From Pontibacter coccineus (GTDB lineage: Bacteria; Bacteroidota; Bacteroidia; Cytophagales; Hymenobacteraceae), in the NCBI RefSeq assembly GCF_030546575.1, contig NZ_JAUOTN010000003.1, positions 1 through 64,000 of the forward strand: a stretch of 64,000 nucleotides of DNA, in the 5' to 3' direction. The position numbers and the translations under genes were made by a program. The notes under the pieces were generated by a model. It searched no databases and was not told the DNA's origin. It saw only the letters and a program-made list of their open reading frames with translations. Within the stretch, counting starts at the first letter, position 1. Every line of letters starts with the position of its first letter. Positions 51,499 through 60,569 of this stretch are shown here, piece by piece.

Positions 51499-51540
51499 AG
51501 TGATTGCTGCTCCAAGGTATAGCTTCGTTGTTTTTGCGGT

Positions 51541-51722
51541 TGCACAAACCACTGACAGGTATAGCAAGACTAACTTGAACAGAGCCTACGCAGCAAACAG
51601 CGGTGCCAAGTGCACATTTGACGAATTTGTGTTTGAGCGGTCAGCGAGTTTAAAATCGTCTTGACCTTTTGTGTCAAGACAAAAAGTGAGTGCCCGCCGC
51701 ACAGGCGAAGCTATGAAACAGC
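51541..51722 (-). repeat. Dispersed structured element, copy C
   Basis: On the minus strand it matches copy A closely (CTTCGCCTGTGCGGCGGGCA, then AACTCGCTGACCGCTC). Its stem is GACGATTTT (51660-51652) with AAATTCGTC (51628-51620), one mismatch. The end nearest 51557 carries AGGTATAGCAA on the plus strand. It heads island C in the gap 51218-51934, which has no gene. Confidence 0.8.
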
Positions 51723-51771
51723 TCAGGAGGCTATGCCTGCAACAAGCAGTCGCTAAACCTATACCTATACA

Positions 51772-51823
51772 CGGGGATGTGGACATCCCCGGCAGTTTGC
51801 TTTCGGATCTGGAGATCCGAAAG
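51772..51823. repeat. Two consecutive palindromes (GGAT ... ATCC type)
   Basis: The first is CGGGGATGTGGACATCCCCG (51772-51791), a palindrome with 9-bp arms around GG. The second (51800-51823) has 11-bp perfect arms, CTTTCGGATCT and AGATCCGAAAG, around GG. Their centres resemble the CGGAT ... ATCCG units at 10.3 kb, so they may belong to one family. Confidence 0.7.
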
Positions 51824-51880
51824 AGCTTTAGATTTTTTTATGCAAGTATGTTAATCCTGAAAACCCAGATTCAGCCAAAC

Positions 51881-51914
51881 AAAAAGGCACTGAGGTTTCC
51901 CCCAGCGCCTTTTC
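51881..51914 (-). terminator. Terminator of the S46 peptidase gene
   Basis: AAAAGGC(A)CTG and CAG(C)GCCTTTT pair with one bulge or mismatch. On the minus strand they are followed by TTTTTG. Confidence 0.7.
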
Positions 51915-51934
51915 TATTGGCATGAAGCTTCAGC

Positions 51935-54262
51935 TTAGTTTTTCACTTCTACCTTTGCTCTTCTCTTACCGTCTTTCTTCTGGACTTTCACTGATTTCTT
52001 ACCAGCGGCCAGCTCAGCTTTTGCTTGTTCAACGGCAGCTTTCAGCAGCTCAGTTGAGTTGTCTGCAGCTGCAGCAGTCGTTGCACCAGCTTCGGCAGGG
52101 CCTGGGCTATTGGTGTCGACGATGGTCATCTCGTTGATCAGGTTAGAGGCCCCGGCGTACTTGTCCACCATGAACAGCACGTAGTTGGCACTCACGTTGA
52201 TGCAACGCTTGTAGTCCGGGTCGTACACCAGGTCACCGGTCATCGCTTCCCAGTTGCCGTCGAAGGCCAGACCGATCAGTTCACCGTTACCGTTGATCAC
52301 CGGAGAACCGGAGTTACCACCTGTGATGTCGTTGTCAGTGATAAAGTTCACGATCAGCTTGCCGTCCTTGTTGGCATAGCGGCCATAGTCTTTCGCTTCG
52401 TACAGCTGCTTCAGTTTGGCAGGCACAATAAACTCCTCATTGGTCGGGTCTTCCTTCTGCATCACACCTTCCAGCGTCGTGATCACATCGTAAGTCACAC
52501 CGTCAGCGGGCTTGTAGTTCTTCACAGAACCATAGCTCAGACGGATCGTTGAGTTTGCATCCGGATAGTATACCTTGTTTGGGTTCATCTCGCGCAGGCC
52601 AGCTACGTATAGGCGGTTGGCACGGGCCAGTTTGGCGTTGCTCTCCGCCAGTTTAGGAGAGATGGTCGTCTGATAGTGCTCGATGATGGAGTTCACCAAA
52701 GCGAAGGCCGGGTCGTTGGCCAGTTGCTTCTGCGTTGGGTTGTTGAGGAACTGCTCCGTCTTCTGCTTGTTCACCACAAACGAGTTGCTGTATACGTAGT
52801 CAGCCATTTTGTTGAAGTCGCCTTTGTACTTGGCCACCAGCTGCTTGAAAGCATCCGGCTGCTGGTCTTTGGCAATGTCCTCGTGGTAGGCTTTCATCAT
52901 GGCAGCGAACACTTTCTTGTCTGCCGGCATGTAGTAGTCTTTGAAGAAGGCTTCGGCTCTTGGCTTCAGGTCTTCCGCAGCTTTTTTAGCGGCTTCGGCG
53001 TTGCCTGATTTTAAGGCATTGTTCAGGGCCGACATACGGTATGCGAACAGAAGTGCTTCTGTGCCCAGCACCGCTTCGTTCAGGTATACGCTGGCCAGGT
53101 TGTACTTCTCAATCTCAGCGTAGGCTTCGTTCATGTCATTCAGCGAAGAGCCGTAAAGGGCTTTGCGTTCAGGAGTAGCGTCGGCCCAGGCCTGGAATTT
53201 CTTCTCATCAGCCTGCTTGCCTTCTACGGTCTTCATGCGCTTGATGCCGGCATTCTGACCGATCGAGTATTTGTAGTAGTTGGCGGTAGAAGCATGCTTG
53301 GAGGCATACTGGATGCGCACGGCATCGCTCTTGTCCATCTCTTCTTTCCAGATGTCCAGCTTCTGCTCGCGCAGCTTAATGCGGGACTCGTTCAGCTGGT
53401 TCACATCCAGTTTCAGGCCTTCGGAGGTCATGAAACGCTTGGTACGGCCCGGGAAGCCGAATACCATGGCGAAGTCATCCTGCTCCACGCCGCCGATGTT
53501 GATTGGCAGGTGGTGCTTTGGCTTGTAAGGTACGTTGGTGGCAGCGTAATCGGCTGGTTTGCCGTCTGGCGCCATGTATACGCGGAACATCGAGAAGTCG
53601 CCTGTGTGACGTGGCCACATCCAGTTGTCGGTGTCACCACCGAATTTGCCTACGGCAGACGGAGGCGTGCCTACCAGACGCACGTCTGTGAAGCGCTCGT
53701 ACACGAACAGGTAGTATTCGTTTCCGTTGAAGAAATCGCGCACATAAGACACGTAGCGATCATTCTCGCCGGCTTCTTTGGCAATGGCCTGCGCACGTTG
53801 CGAGGCAAGCTGCAGACGCTCTTTCTCCGGTGTATTTTTGTCGATGCCTTCCAGCACTTTAGCTGTCACGTCGTCCATGCGCACCAGGATGTCCACGAAC
53901 AGGCCTTCGTTTGGAAGCTCCTGCTTGCGGTCCATGGCCCAGAAGCCATTGGTCAGGTAATCTTTCTCAGGGGTGGAGTGCGACTGAATCTGGCCGTAAC
54001 CGCAGTGGTGGTTTGTCAGCAAGAGACCTTCGGCAGAGATGAACTCACCCGTACAAAAGCCGCCAAACTGCACGATGGCGTCTTTCAGGCTGGAGTTGTT
54101 CACATTGTAGATTTCTTCGGCAGTCAGCTGCAGGCCTTTTTTCTGCATGTCGGCATGGTTGAGGCGCTTGATCAGCATCGGCAGCCACATACCTTCGTCG
54201 GCTTTTGCGAAGGGCACGCAAAGCGAGACTAAAAGAAGGAGTGAAAGGATTCTTTTTAACAT
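51935..54262 (-). CDS. S46 family dipeptidyl-peptidase (DPP7/DPP11 type)
   Basis: The protein has 775 residues with a signal peptide ('MLKRILSLLLLVSLCVPFAKADEGMWLP'). The catalytic His is His85 or His86 in 'LLTNHHCGYGQIQSHS', and the nucleophile is Ser651 in 'TGGNSGSPVINGNG'. 'TDNWMWPRHTGDFSMFRVYM' contains the Asp. 'GLAFDGNWEAMTGD' suggests the DPP7 rather than DPP11 side, but I cannot be sure. The enzyme removes dipeptides from peptides in the periplasm. The C-terminus ends in a Lys-rich tail after an Ala-rich helix, an addition to the family. Confidence 0.92.
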   Translation of the reverse strand: MLKRILSLLLLVSLCVPFAKADEGMWLPMLIKRLNHADMQKKGLQLTAEEIYNVNNSSLKDAIVQFGGFCTGEFISAEGLLLTNHHCGYGQIQSHSTPEKDYLTNGFWAMDRKQELPNEGLFVDILVRMDDVTAKVLEGIDKNTPEKERLQLASQRAQAIAKEAGENDRYVSYVRDFFNGNEYYLFVYERFTDVRLVGTPPSAVGKFGGDTDNWMWPRHTGDFSMFRVYMAPDGKPADYAATNVPYKPKHHLPINIGGVEQDDFAMVFGFPGRTKRFMTSEGLKLDVNQLNESRIKLREQKLDIWKEEMDKSDAVRIQYASKHASTANYYKYSIGQNAGIKRMKTVEGKQADEKKFQAWADATPERKALYGSSLNDMNEAYAEIEKYNLASVYLNEAVLGTEALLFAYRMSALNNALKSGNAEAAKKAAEDLKPRAEAFFKDYYMPADKKVFAAMMKAYHEDIAKDQQPDAFKQLVAKYKGDFNKMADYVYSNSFVVNKQKTEQFLNNPTQKQLANDPAFALVNSIIEHYQTTISPKLAESNAKLARANRLYVAGLREMNPNKVYYPDANSTIRLSYGSVKNYKPADGVTYDVITTLEGVMQKEDPTNEEFIVPAKLKQLYEAKDYGRYANKDGKLIVNFITDNDITGGNSGSPVINGNGELIGLAFDGNWEAMTGDLVYDPDYKRCINVSANYVLFMVDKYAGASNLINEMTIVDTNSPGPAEAGATTAAAADNSTELLKAAVEQAKAELAAGKKSVKVQKKDGKRRAKVEVKN

Positions 54263-54292
54263 GAAATTTTGTTTAGATTAGTTAAACTGTGA

Positions 54293-54300
54293 CAAATTTA
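54293..54300 (-). promoter_or_regulatory. Promoter -7 element TAAATTTG of the S46 gene
   Basis: TAAATTTG on the minus strand is an exact TAnnTTTG match about 30 nt upstream of the start. The -33 element is not clear. Confidence 0.5.
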
Positions 54301-54359
54301 CCTAAAAAATGCGTTTACTAACAGTTGTTCGGTAAATTAAAACGCAGCAAAATCACACG

Positions 54360-54581
54360 ATGACCTGGCTATTCAAAAAACTACTGCTCGCGCTTCTCTG
54401 GGTATACCGCAACATGATCTCGCCTTTGAAGCCCGCCACCTGCCGCTATACACCGTCCTGCTCAACCTATGCTGTGGGAGCAGTGAACAGGTATGGCCCT
54501 TTTAAAGGCGGCTGGATGGCGCTCAAGCGGATCGGGCGCTGCCATCCGTGGGGAGGGAGCGGGTATGACCCGGTGCCGTAG
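54360..54581 (+). CDS. yidD: Membrane protein insertion efficiency factor YidD
   Basis: The protein has 73 residues, the normal size. The YidD signature is complete: '[60 protein letters not shown]' with its three Cys. It has a short amphipathic N-terminus and acts at the inner membrane in protein insertion. It stands alone, divergent from the S46 gene. A broken copy of its 3' end lies at 61.8 kb. Confidence 0.94.
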   Translation: MTWLFKKLLLALLWVYRNMISPLKPATCRYTPSCSTYAVGAVNRYGPFKGGWMALKRIGRCHPWGGSGYDPVP

Positions 54582-54659
54582 CTATCTGTTGATATTTTAC
54601 TCAGGGCAGTTAAGAGGGGTGTCTCGCTTTCTGGCAGTTAGGAGAGACCACGCAAAGCA

Positions 54660-55151
54660 TCAGTAACCTGCACAATCAGAAGGGGGGACATTAACGCCGC
54701 CGCCCTGTTCGTACACCACCTGCGCGCCCAGGTGGCCGGCATAGATCAGGTAGCCTGAGCCCACCAGCATAAGCAGCAGGGTGAGCAGGCGTATTGTCTT
54801 CTGGTATACCTTAACAAGGCGGAATGCCAGTAGCAGCTGCAGGGCCACTGCCGTTGTGAAAAGCCAGGCCATGGTGAGAGAGGCTGACTCGTGGCGCTTT
54901 AGAATGGTGGGGTCGCAGATTTTACGGGCCACAATGCCCTCGGCCATATCGCCGGTATACACGGCAAGCCAGACGGTGGCACCACCGACAAAAAGCAATA
55001 AAGAACCAACCTTCTGCCAGAATACCTCCTGCTCCCCCTTTAAAACAACTGCTACCATTTTGGCCACTGTCGCAAAGAGCAGCAGCGCAATGGGAAAGTG
55101 CAGCGTGAGCGGGTGCCAGAGTTCGGTTCGCCAGAGGGTTGGTTCATTCAT
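54660..55151 (-). CDS. DUF2231 family membrane protein
   Basis: The protein has 163 residues with four hydrophobic segments. The DUF2231 motif 'ELWHPLTLHFPIALLLFATVAKM' is at the N-terminus and 'YAGHLGAQVVYEQGGGV' at the C-terminus, with the conserved His residues (His13, His18 and the GHLGA His) that may bind haem or metal. It ends 'NVPPSDCAGY'. It lies just downstream of a small lipoprotein gene, 5 nt apart, probably in one operon. Confidence 0.85.
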   Translation of the reverse strand: MNEPTLWRTELWHPLTLHFPIALLLFATVAKMVAVVLKGEQEVFWQKVGSLLLFVGGATVWLAVYTGDMAEGIVARKICDPTILKRHESASLTMAWLFTTAVALQLLLAFRLVKVYQKTIRLLTLLLMLVGSGYLIYAGHLGAQVVYEQGGGVNVPPSDCAGY

Positions 55152-55156
55152 AAGCG

Positions 55157-55477
55157 TTAATCCAGAATTTTGACGGCAATGGGGTCCAGGCGATTGCCCA
55201 CCTTCTCTACCTGTACCTCTACCCGGCCACCTTCCTTCAGGTGATCAAACGGTGCGGTCTCTCCCTGGTGGGTGAGTGTCGTGTTCTCGGTGAAGTAGAG
55301 TTCCAGCAGTTTGCCGTCATCCGTCTTCACATAGATCTCGGTTTTTTCTGGTTCTACTTCATGCAACACCCCCTGGTAGGTGCCGGATTCCACTACATCG
55401 GTAGTCTGCTCTCCGCATGAGTAGAAGAGGGGCGCTGCTGCTACCAAGGCAGGCAGAATAAGCTTTTTGATGTTCAT
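55157..55477 (-). CDS. Small lipoprotein
   Basis: The protein has 106 residues. The signal 'MNIKKLILPALVAAAPLFYSC' gives a lipobox (FYSC is not ideal). The mature part looks like a single small beta-barrel ('GTYQGVLHEVEPEKTEIYVKTDDGKLLELYFTENTTLTHQGETAPFDHLKEGGRVEVQVEKVGNRLDPIAVKIL'), similar in pattern to OB-like lipoproteins. Function is unknown. It follows the TonB receptor gene (46 nt gap) and may belong to the iron operon. Confidence 0.7.
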   Translation of the reverse strand: MNIKKLILPALVAAAPLFYSCGEQTTDVVESGTYQGVLHEVEPEKTEIYVKTDDGKLLELYFTENTTLTHQGETAPFDHLKEGGRVEVQVEKVGNRLDPIAVKILD

Positions 55478-55523
55478 AGTTTTTGTATATAGTTGAAAAT
55501 TAGTTTTCCAGTAGTGTCCGTTA

Positions 55524-57956
55524 TTACAGCTTAAACTGAAGCGTCACATAATAGTTGCGGGCATCCGAAGGTATAATGCCCGGCCCCGGGTAGCCCGTGG
55601 CACGGCGCGTAAAGTAGCGGTTATCGGTCAGGTTGTTGATGCCCGACTCCAGCGTGAAGCGTTTGTAGGTATAGCTGCCCGACAGGTCCATCACCCAGTA
55701 GGCAGGTATTTTGCCAACTACGGCAGTTATATCCATTTGCCCCTTTTCCTTGCCTGTGTTCTCGGCGTCGGTGTACTGGCTCGAGGTATAGGCATACTGG
55801 TAGGCCAGTTTGAAGTTGTTACGCTTAAACGAGAGGCCGGTTTTGGCAATGAGTGCCGGAGCCAACTCTACCCGGTTCCCATCATAGGCTTTATTATCGC
55901 TTACATACTTTGTGTTCACCAGGGTAATGTTCGAGAAAGCCGAAAGGCTGGAGGGGTGCTCCCGGCCAAGGTATAGCTTCAGCAGATCTGCTTCAACGAA
56001 GGTCTCCAATCCAATGTTCCTGGAGAAGTCTCTGTTAGTGCGCAGGAGGAAGATCTGGCTGTTAATCACTTTGTTGCTGATGCCGATCCGGTTGTCGTAA
56101 GCAAGGTAAAAAAGACTGGCATCATAGTTCAAAAGGCCGCTGATGTTGCCCCTGATCCCTAAGTCGGCGTTGTAACCGGTTTCGTCCTGTAGGTTCTGGT
56201 CCACGAGCTGGTTTGGGTTGACAATGCGCATGTCGTTGAAGTTGATGGCGCGGTAGTTCTGGGATAGATTTCCGTATACCTCCATCTGCTCGGATGGTTT
56301 ATAGCTCAGTCCCACCCCGAGCAGCAGCACATTGCGCGTGTTTTCGCGTGCTTCCGGAATCACTGCATCGTAGATGATATTGCCTGCCTGGTCGGCTTTC
56401 ACATCACGGTAGCTGCCATCGGCATTGGTGTTGATCCACTCGTAGCGTATACCTGGCGTTACACTGAATTTCGGTGTGATATTAAAGATGTTTTCGGCAA
56501 ACAGGGCTGCGTTGCGGCTCAGGTAATCGTAGTCAGAAACATTGGGCGCGCCTGTTTCCGAGTAAAACCGGAAATCTGCCTCGGAGCCTGTAGACCCATC
56601 GCCCTGCTGCTGATCGGTAAAGCCGCGGTAGTAGCGGGCGCCTACCAGTAAGGTTGAGAAAGTCTTACCCAGGTCGTAGCGATGGATCAGCCGCGTCTCG
56701 TTACCGAAATTCCTGAATTGATCCTGTAAAAGTGTGCGGGGTTGCATGGTGTCGTCCAGGCGGTTGATCTTGCCCATGTAGCCCAACGCATCGCGCTGGG
56801 CCAGCAGCCCGAAGTTGCGCACATTGATCTTCGTGCGATCGCTTAAGCGGTAATCCATGGTCAGGGCCAGCAGGTTCCACTTCACTTTAAACCAGTTGCG
56901 ATCGCGCAGCGACTGGCGCGCATCCTGGTTAAAGGCAGCGTCTGTCAGTCCACCCGGCTGTTGGGCGACGTAGTCCATATAGGTATAGTCGAAGCCAAGC
57001 TCCAGCCTGCTGTTGGGTTTGTAATGCACCGAGCCAAAGGCCGTATGGGCATCAAAGCCAGCGTTTTCGCGCCAGCCGTCGCCGCGCTTGTACTGGTAGA
57101 AGCCGTAGTAGTGGAGCTTGCCCTTGGTGCCGCCAATGCTGTTGAAGGTATTCAGGAAACCCCATGAGCCCACGGTCTGACGACTGGTCAGTTCAAACGG
57201 CTTATCCTCCGGTCCTTCCTTCATCACAAAATTGATCATGCCACCGAACTGCGTACCGTACTGCAGCGACGCCGCGCCGCGCACTACTTCGATGCGGTCC
57301 AGTGCCTCGGTGGGTGGGGTGTAGTAGCTTTCGGGGTAGCCCAGAGCGTCGGCCGAAATATCGTAGCCGTTTTGGCGGGTATTGAAGTTGGAGGTGCGGT
57401 TCGGGCTCAGGCCACGTCCGCCTATACCTAACTGCAGGCCGGCGCCGTCGCTTTCCCAAATATTAAGGCCGGCCACTTTGGCAAATACCTGGCGGCTGTT
57501 GTTGGTGGCCTTGTTGGCGGTGATATCATTCAGCACCACAACCTCGCTTTTCTTGCCCTCATAGATAGCGGTACCTTCTACAGAGTTGAGGCGGGTGATG
57601 CCGAAGGTTTTCTCCCGCTCCCCCTTCACGTTTACTTCCCGCAGTTTTCCCTCCAGCGGTTTTAATTCGAATTGTACGGTGGCATTGGCGCCACTGATCG
57701 TAACCTGCTGCGTCTGACTACCCAGCCCGATGCTGTAGGCGGTCAGGGTATAGGTGCCGGCCGGGAGGTTCTTAATTAAATAATTACCCTTGGCATCGGC
57801 CTTTGTGATACTGCCATTGTTTACCAGCAGCACTTCTGCTTCAGGAGCGGCTTGCCCGGTAGTGGCGTTCCTGATCGTGCCGGAAATAGTATAGGTCTGC
57901 GCCAGCGTAAGTTGCAGGCAGCCTAGCAGAAATAAGATAGAGAATATAGTGCGCAT
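55524..57956 (-). CDS. TonB-dependent receptor (iron uptake)
   Basis: The protein has 810 residues. After the signal peptide (MRTIFSILFLLGCLQLTLAQ) comes a carboxypeptidase-regulatory-like beta-sandwich (about residues 21-105, 'YTISGTIRNATTGQAAPEAEVLLVNNGSITKADAKGNYLIKNLPAGTYTLTAYSIG'). A plug domain follows (about 125-250, 'EGKKSEVVVLNDITANKATNNSRQVFAKVAGLNIWE' and 'RIEVVRGAASLQYGTQFGGMINFV'), then a 22-strand barrel ending 'NYYVTLQFKL'. The plug is FecA-like. In this operon an iron complex is the likely substrate. Confidence 0.9.
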   Translation of the reverse strand: MRTIFSILFLLGCLQLTLAQTYTISGTIRNATTGQAAPEAEVLLVNNGSITKADAKGNYLIKNLPAGTYTLTAYSIGLGSQTQQVTISGANATVQFELKPLEGKLREVNVKGEREKTFGITRLNSVEGTAIYEGKKSEVVVLNDITANKATNNSRQVFAKVAGLNIWESDGAGLQLGIGGRGLSPNRTSNFNTRQNGYDISADALGYPESYYTPPTEALDRIEVVRGAASLQYGTQFGGMINFVMKEGPEDKPFELTSRQTVGSWGFLNTFNSIGGTKGKLHYYGFYQYKRGDGWRENAGFDAHTAFGSVHYKPNSRLELGFDYTYMDYVAQQPGGLTDAAFNQDARQSLRDRNWFKVKWNLLALTMDYRLSDRTKINVRNFGLLAQRDALGYMGKINRLDDTMQPRTLLQDQFRNFGNETRLIHRYDLGKTFSTLLVGARYYRGFTDQQQGDGSTGSEADFRFYSETGAPNVSDYDYLSRNAALFAENIFNITPKFSVTPGIRYEWINTNADGSYRDVKADQAGNIIYDAVIPEARENTRNVLLLGVGLSYKPSEQMEVYGNLSQNYRAINFNDMRIVNPNQLVDQNLQDETGYNADLGIRGNISGLLNYDASLFYLAYDNRIGISNKVINSQIFLLRTNRDFSRNIGLETFVEADLLKLYLGREHPSSLSAFSNITLVNTKYVSDNKAYDGNRVELAPALIAKTGLSFKRNNFKLAYQYAYTSSQYTDAENTGKEKGQMDITAVVGKIPAYWVMDLSGSYTYKRFTLESGINNLTDNRYFTRRATGYPGPGIIPSDARNYYVTLQFKL

Positions 57957-57957
57957 T

Positions 57958-59340
57958 TTATTTTATCTGCCCCACAGTTTCTGACTGCAGTGCGTTAGAT
58001 TCAAAAGGTAAGATCCAGTGCTTGTGCCGGAAGTTATCCGTAGCAGTGGCCAGGTTAAAATTCGGGTCGATCAGTAGGCGGCTTCCCCGGCCGTTCATGG
58101 TGACATAGGCCTCGGCGCGAACCTCCGGGTTTGCTATACCTTTGGCCTTAAAATCGTCGCGCAGCATGTGGGCAAACTGCAGGAGCATGTCGGGTTGCGT
58201 GGCCATCATCTTTTCCTGGTTCACGGTCAGGTAGTCGAGGTTGTGGATCTCTGTCTCGCGCCCGGTTCTTGGGTCCCGCACATAAAAGAAAGCCGTTCCT
58301 GCCTTTTCCATCAGCATCACGCGCCACGAAAAGCGGTAACCCTGCTCGGTCCAGAACAGCTTATCAGGGTATAGCAAAAAGCGCCAGGGCACCAGCACCT
58401 GCACCGCAAAGTGCAGCGCCAGCAGGGGGAGCAGTATACCTTGCGCCGGTCTGGAGGCAGGTGCGAAAGCCTTTCTTTGTGGCACCTTCACCCTGGCTAT
58501 ACCCCGGAGTGCATGCAGGATTCTTTCGTGGAAGCCGGCAGAGAAGAAGATCAGCGTACTCAGCATCATGATGTAGGGGAACATGCCGATTTGGAACAGT
58601 ACCGCCGTGAACACGTGAAACACGACAACCGTGAGGTATGCAAGTGGCCGGCTCTTGCGCCAGTTCAAAAAGAAAGGGATGGTCAGATCGTAGAAGGCGC
58701 CGAACCAGCAGAACACGAAGGCCACCCATACCTCGTCGAGCAGCGGGCCGATGAGCGGCAGGTGGGTGTGGGCCGGCAGCCAGTAGCGGAGCGGCATGGC
58801 CTCCAACAGCCAGTCGGCATTCAGCTTGGCCAAGCCGGCATAAAAGTACACGAGCCCAAGTTGCAGCTGAAAGATCAGGATGGTCCAGCGCGGCACCTGG
58901 CTGACCCACAGGTATGGCCTGCGCAGCACATCCAGTGAGAAGTGGCGGTGCGCCGGCACCAGGATCATCAGCAGCGCCACAATGCTCACAAAGTAGTAGT
59001 GGTTGAGGTAATTGGTTTTGTCGATCAGCTCGACATAAGTAAAACTGAGAAAGAAGAGGGTCGCCGACCAGCGGTAGAACAGCCCCAGCATAATCCCCAG
59101 CGCTGAAAGAGCCATTAGGCCAAACACGGCATACATGCCCGTTTCGCCTAATGGCTTCACCCATTCAAATCCATAAAAAGGGAAGTATACTTTGGGCGCC
59201 ACATACAGGTCGTGCACCCATCCCTTGGCCATAAAGCGAACAATACTGCCCAGCATCATCCCACCAAAGATGATGCGGAAAACTGCCAGCGGCGCGGCAG
59301 AAACTGGAGCGGTAAGCCCGGCTTTCAGGTCTTGAAGCAT
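57958..59340 (-). CDS. HTTM domain protein (gamma-carboxylase-like membrane protein)
   Basis: The protein has 460 residues. The N-terminal two-thirds has about eight transmembrane segments and matches the HTTM domain ('AAPLAVFRIIFGGMMLGSIVRFMAKGWVHDLYVAPKVYFPFYGFEWVKPLGETGMYAVFGLMALSALGIMLGLFYRWSATLFFLSFTYVELIDKTNYLNHYYF'). The C-terminal domain is soluble and beta-rich. HTTM is related to the vitamin K-dependent gamma-glutamyl carboxylase, though the activity in bacteria is unclear. It lies between the imelysin and TonB genes with 1-16 nt gaps. Confidence 0.88.
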   Translation of the reverse strand: MLQDLKAGLTAPVSAAPLAVFRIIFGGMMLGSIVRFMAKGWVHDLYVAPKVYFPFYGFEWVKPLGETGMYAVFGLMALSALGIMLGLFYRWSATLFFLSFTYVELIDKTNYLNHYYFVSIVALLMILVPAHRHFSLDVLRRPYLWVSQVPRWTILIFQLQLGLVYFYAGLAKLNADWLLEAMPLRYWLPAHTHLPLIGPLLDEVWVAFVFCWFGAFYDLTIPFFLNWRKSRPLAYLTVVVFHVFTAVLFQIGMFPYIMMLSTLIFFSAGFHERILHALRGIARVKVPQRKAFAPASRPAQGILLPLLALHFAVQVLVPWRFLLYPDKLFWTEQGYRFSWRVMLMEKAGTAFFYVRDPRTGRETEIHNLDYLTVNQEKMMATQPDMLLQFAHMLRDDFKAKGIANPEVRAEAYVTMNGRGSRLLIDPNFNLATATDNFRHKHWILPFESNALQSETVGQIK

Positions 59341-59356
59341 ACTTCGGTGCGGTTGA

Positions 59357-60475
59357 TTAGTCGCCGTCGTTGTCTGTGTAGGTAATGGTCACACCCAGCG
59401 CGGCAGGCATGTCAGTTTTGGTCAGCACGATGAGCTGCTGCAGTTCGTCGTATACCTTGGTCACGGCCTGCGGATTGCTGCTGACCGCCTGCGAAAGCGG
59501 TGCTGGCACAGCAGCCACTGCAGCCAGAACAGCATCAAACTGCTGGATGATGGCCGTCGACAAATTCTTATCAGCATACTTAGCGCCCACGTGGTCCAGG
59601 TAGTCATCCAGGCCCGGGCCGTTGGCACCAGAAGCCGACTGCCCCATGAAGGTTGCTTTCAGGGCTTTGAGGTTGCGCTCCAGCAAGGCGAGCGAGGTGT
59701 TGCTGTAATAAGCCTCCACTCTGTCCGGAACAGGATTTCCTGCCGAGAACCTGCCCGATGGAATGCCCACCTTGGCACGTTTGGTCAGGTCCACCTCAAA
59801 GTTGAACTGGTTGACCAGATTGCCGATGGAGCTGCCCACGGCTGTTCCTCCTGTCTCTTTGAAGCTCTTGGCTGTGTTGCCCGATGTCCAGGCGTTATGG
59901 GTGGCATCTGCCGCCTCCTTGATCAGGTTCGTAATCTCCTGCAGGTACTTTTTGCGGTTGGCGGCGTTTGCTGCGGTTGTATACCTCTCCAGCACTGCTG
60001 CCTCAGTTGCCTGCCCGTATAGCAGGTAGTCAATGGCCGGAAAACCTTTGGCCGACATATTGGCTGTCGTCTGCAGGTTGTAGTTGCCACTGCTGATATT
60101 GTTCTCTACCTGGCTGGTGGTGGTGGGGTAAATGTTGAGGTTGCTGCGCAGCAGCAGTTCATCAGCCGGACCAAATTCATAGGTGCTCACATCCTGCCAG
60201 GCCAGGTAGGCCTCCTGATACTCTTTTCGGGCACCGGCAAGTGTCGAGGCGGTAGGGCCCGTAGTAAACGCCGCAACGGCAGTCGCCATCTCGCCTGCCT
60301 CTGTCTTGAATTTCTGGTAACCCGGAATGATCAGGTTATCGGCGTAGTTCGCGAGCATGGCCTGGCGGTCGTACTCCGACTGTGGGCCGGAGTCGCCGTC
60401 GTTGGAGCCGCAGCCGGAAAGCATGGCCAGGCAAGCCAGCGCAGCAGCGAAGGTATAGTTTTTGAGTGCGGTCAT
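59357..60475 (-). CDS. Imelysin family lipoprotein
   Basis: I start at the ATG at 60475 (MTALKNYTFAAALACLAMLSGCGSND), a good lipoprotein signal; the reading from 60490 adds five residues. The protein has 372 residues. The imelysin-like region contains 'YQEAYLAWQDVSTYEFGPADE' and 'KGFPAIDYLLYG', the position of the family's conserved GxHxxE-like site in other members. It is a periplasmic or surface iron-binding protein in the iron operon. Confidence 0.88.
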   Translation of the reverse strand: MTALKNYTFAAALACLAMLSGCGSNDGDSGPQSEYDRQAMLANYADNLIIPGYQKFKTEAGEMATAVAAFTTGPTASTLAGARKEYQEAYLAWQDVSTYEFGPADELLLRSNLNIYPTTTSQVENNISSGNYNLQTTANMSAKGFPAIDYLLYGQATEAAVLERYTTAANAANRKKYLQEITNLIKEAADATHNAWTSGNTAKSFKETGGTAVGSSIGNLVNQFNFEVDLTKRAKVGIPSGRFSAGNPVPDRVEAYYSNTSLALLERNLKALKATFMGQSASGANGPGLDDYLDHVGAKYADKNLSTAIIQQFDAVLAAVAAVPAPLSQAVSSNPQAVTKVYDELQQLIVLTKTDMPAALGVTITYTDNDGD

Positions 60476-60569
60476 AGTATAATAGTGCAAGCAGCAACAG
60501 CTACAGCGACCGGAGAAGCTGTAGCTGTTGCTATGGTTAATAGTTATGTGTCTTCAGGCAAAGCACGCG

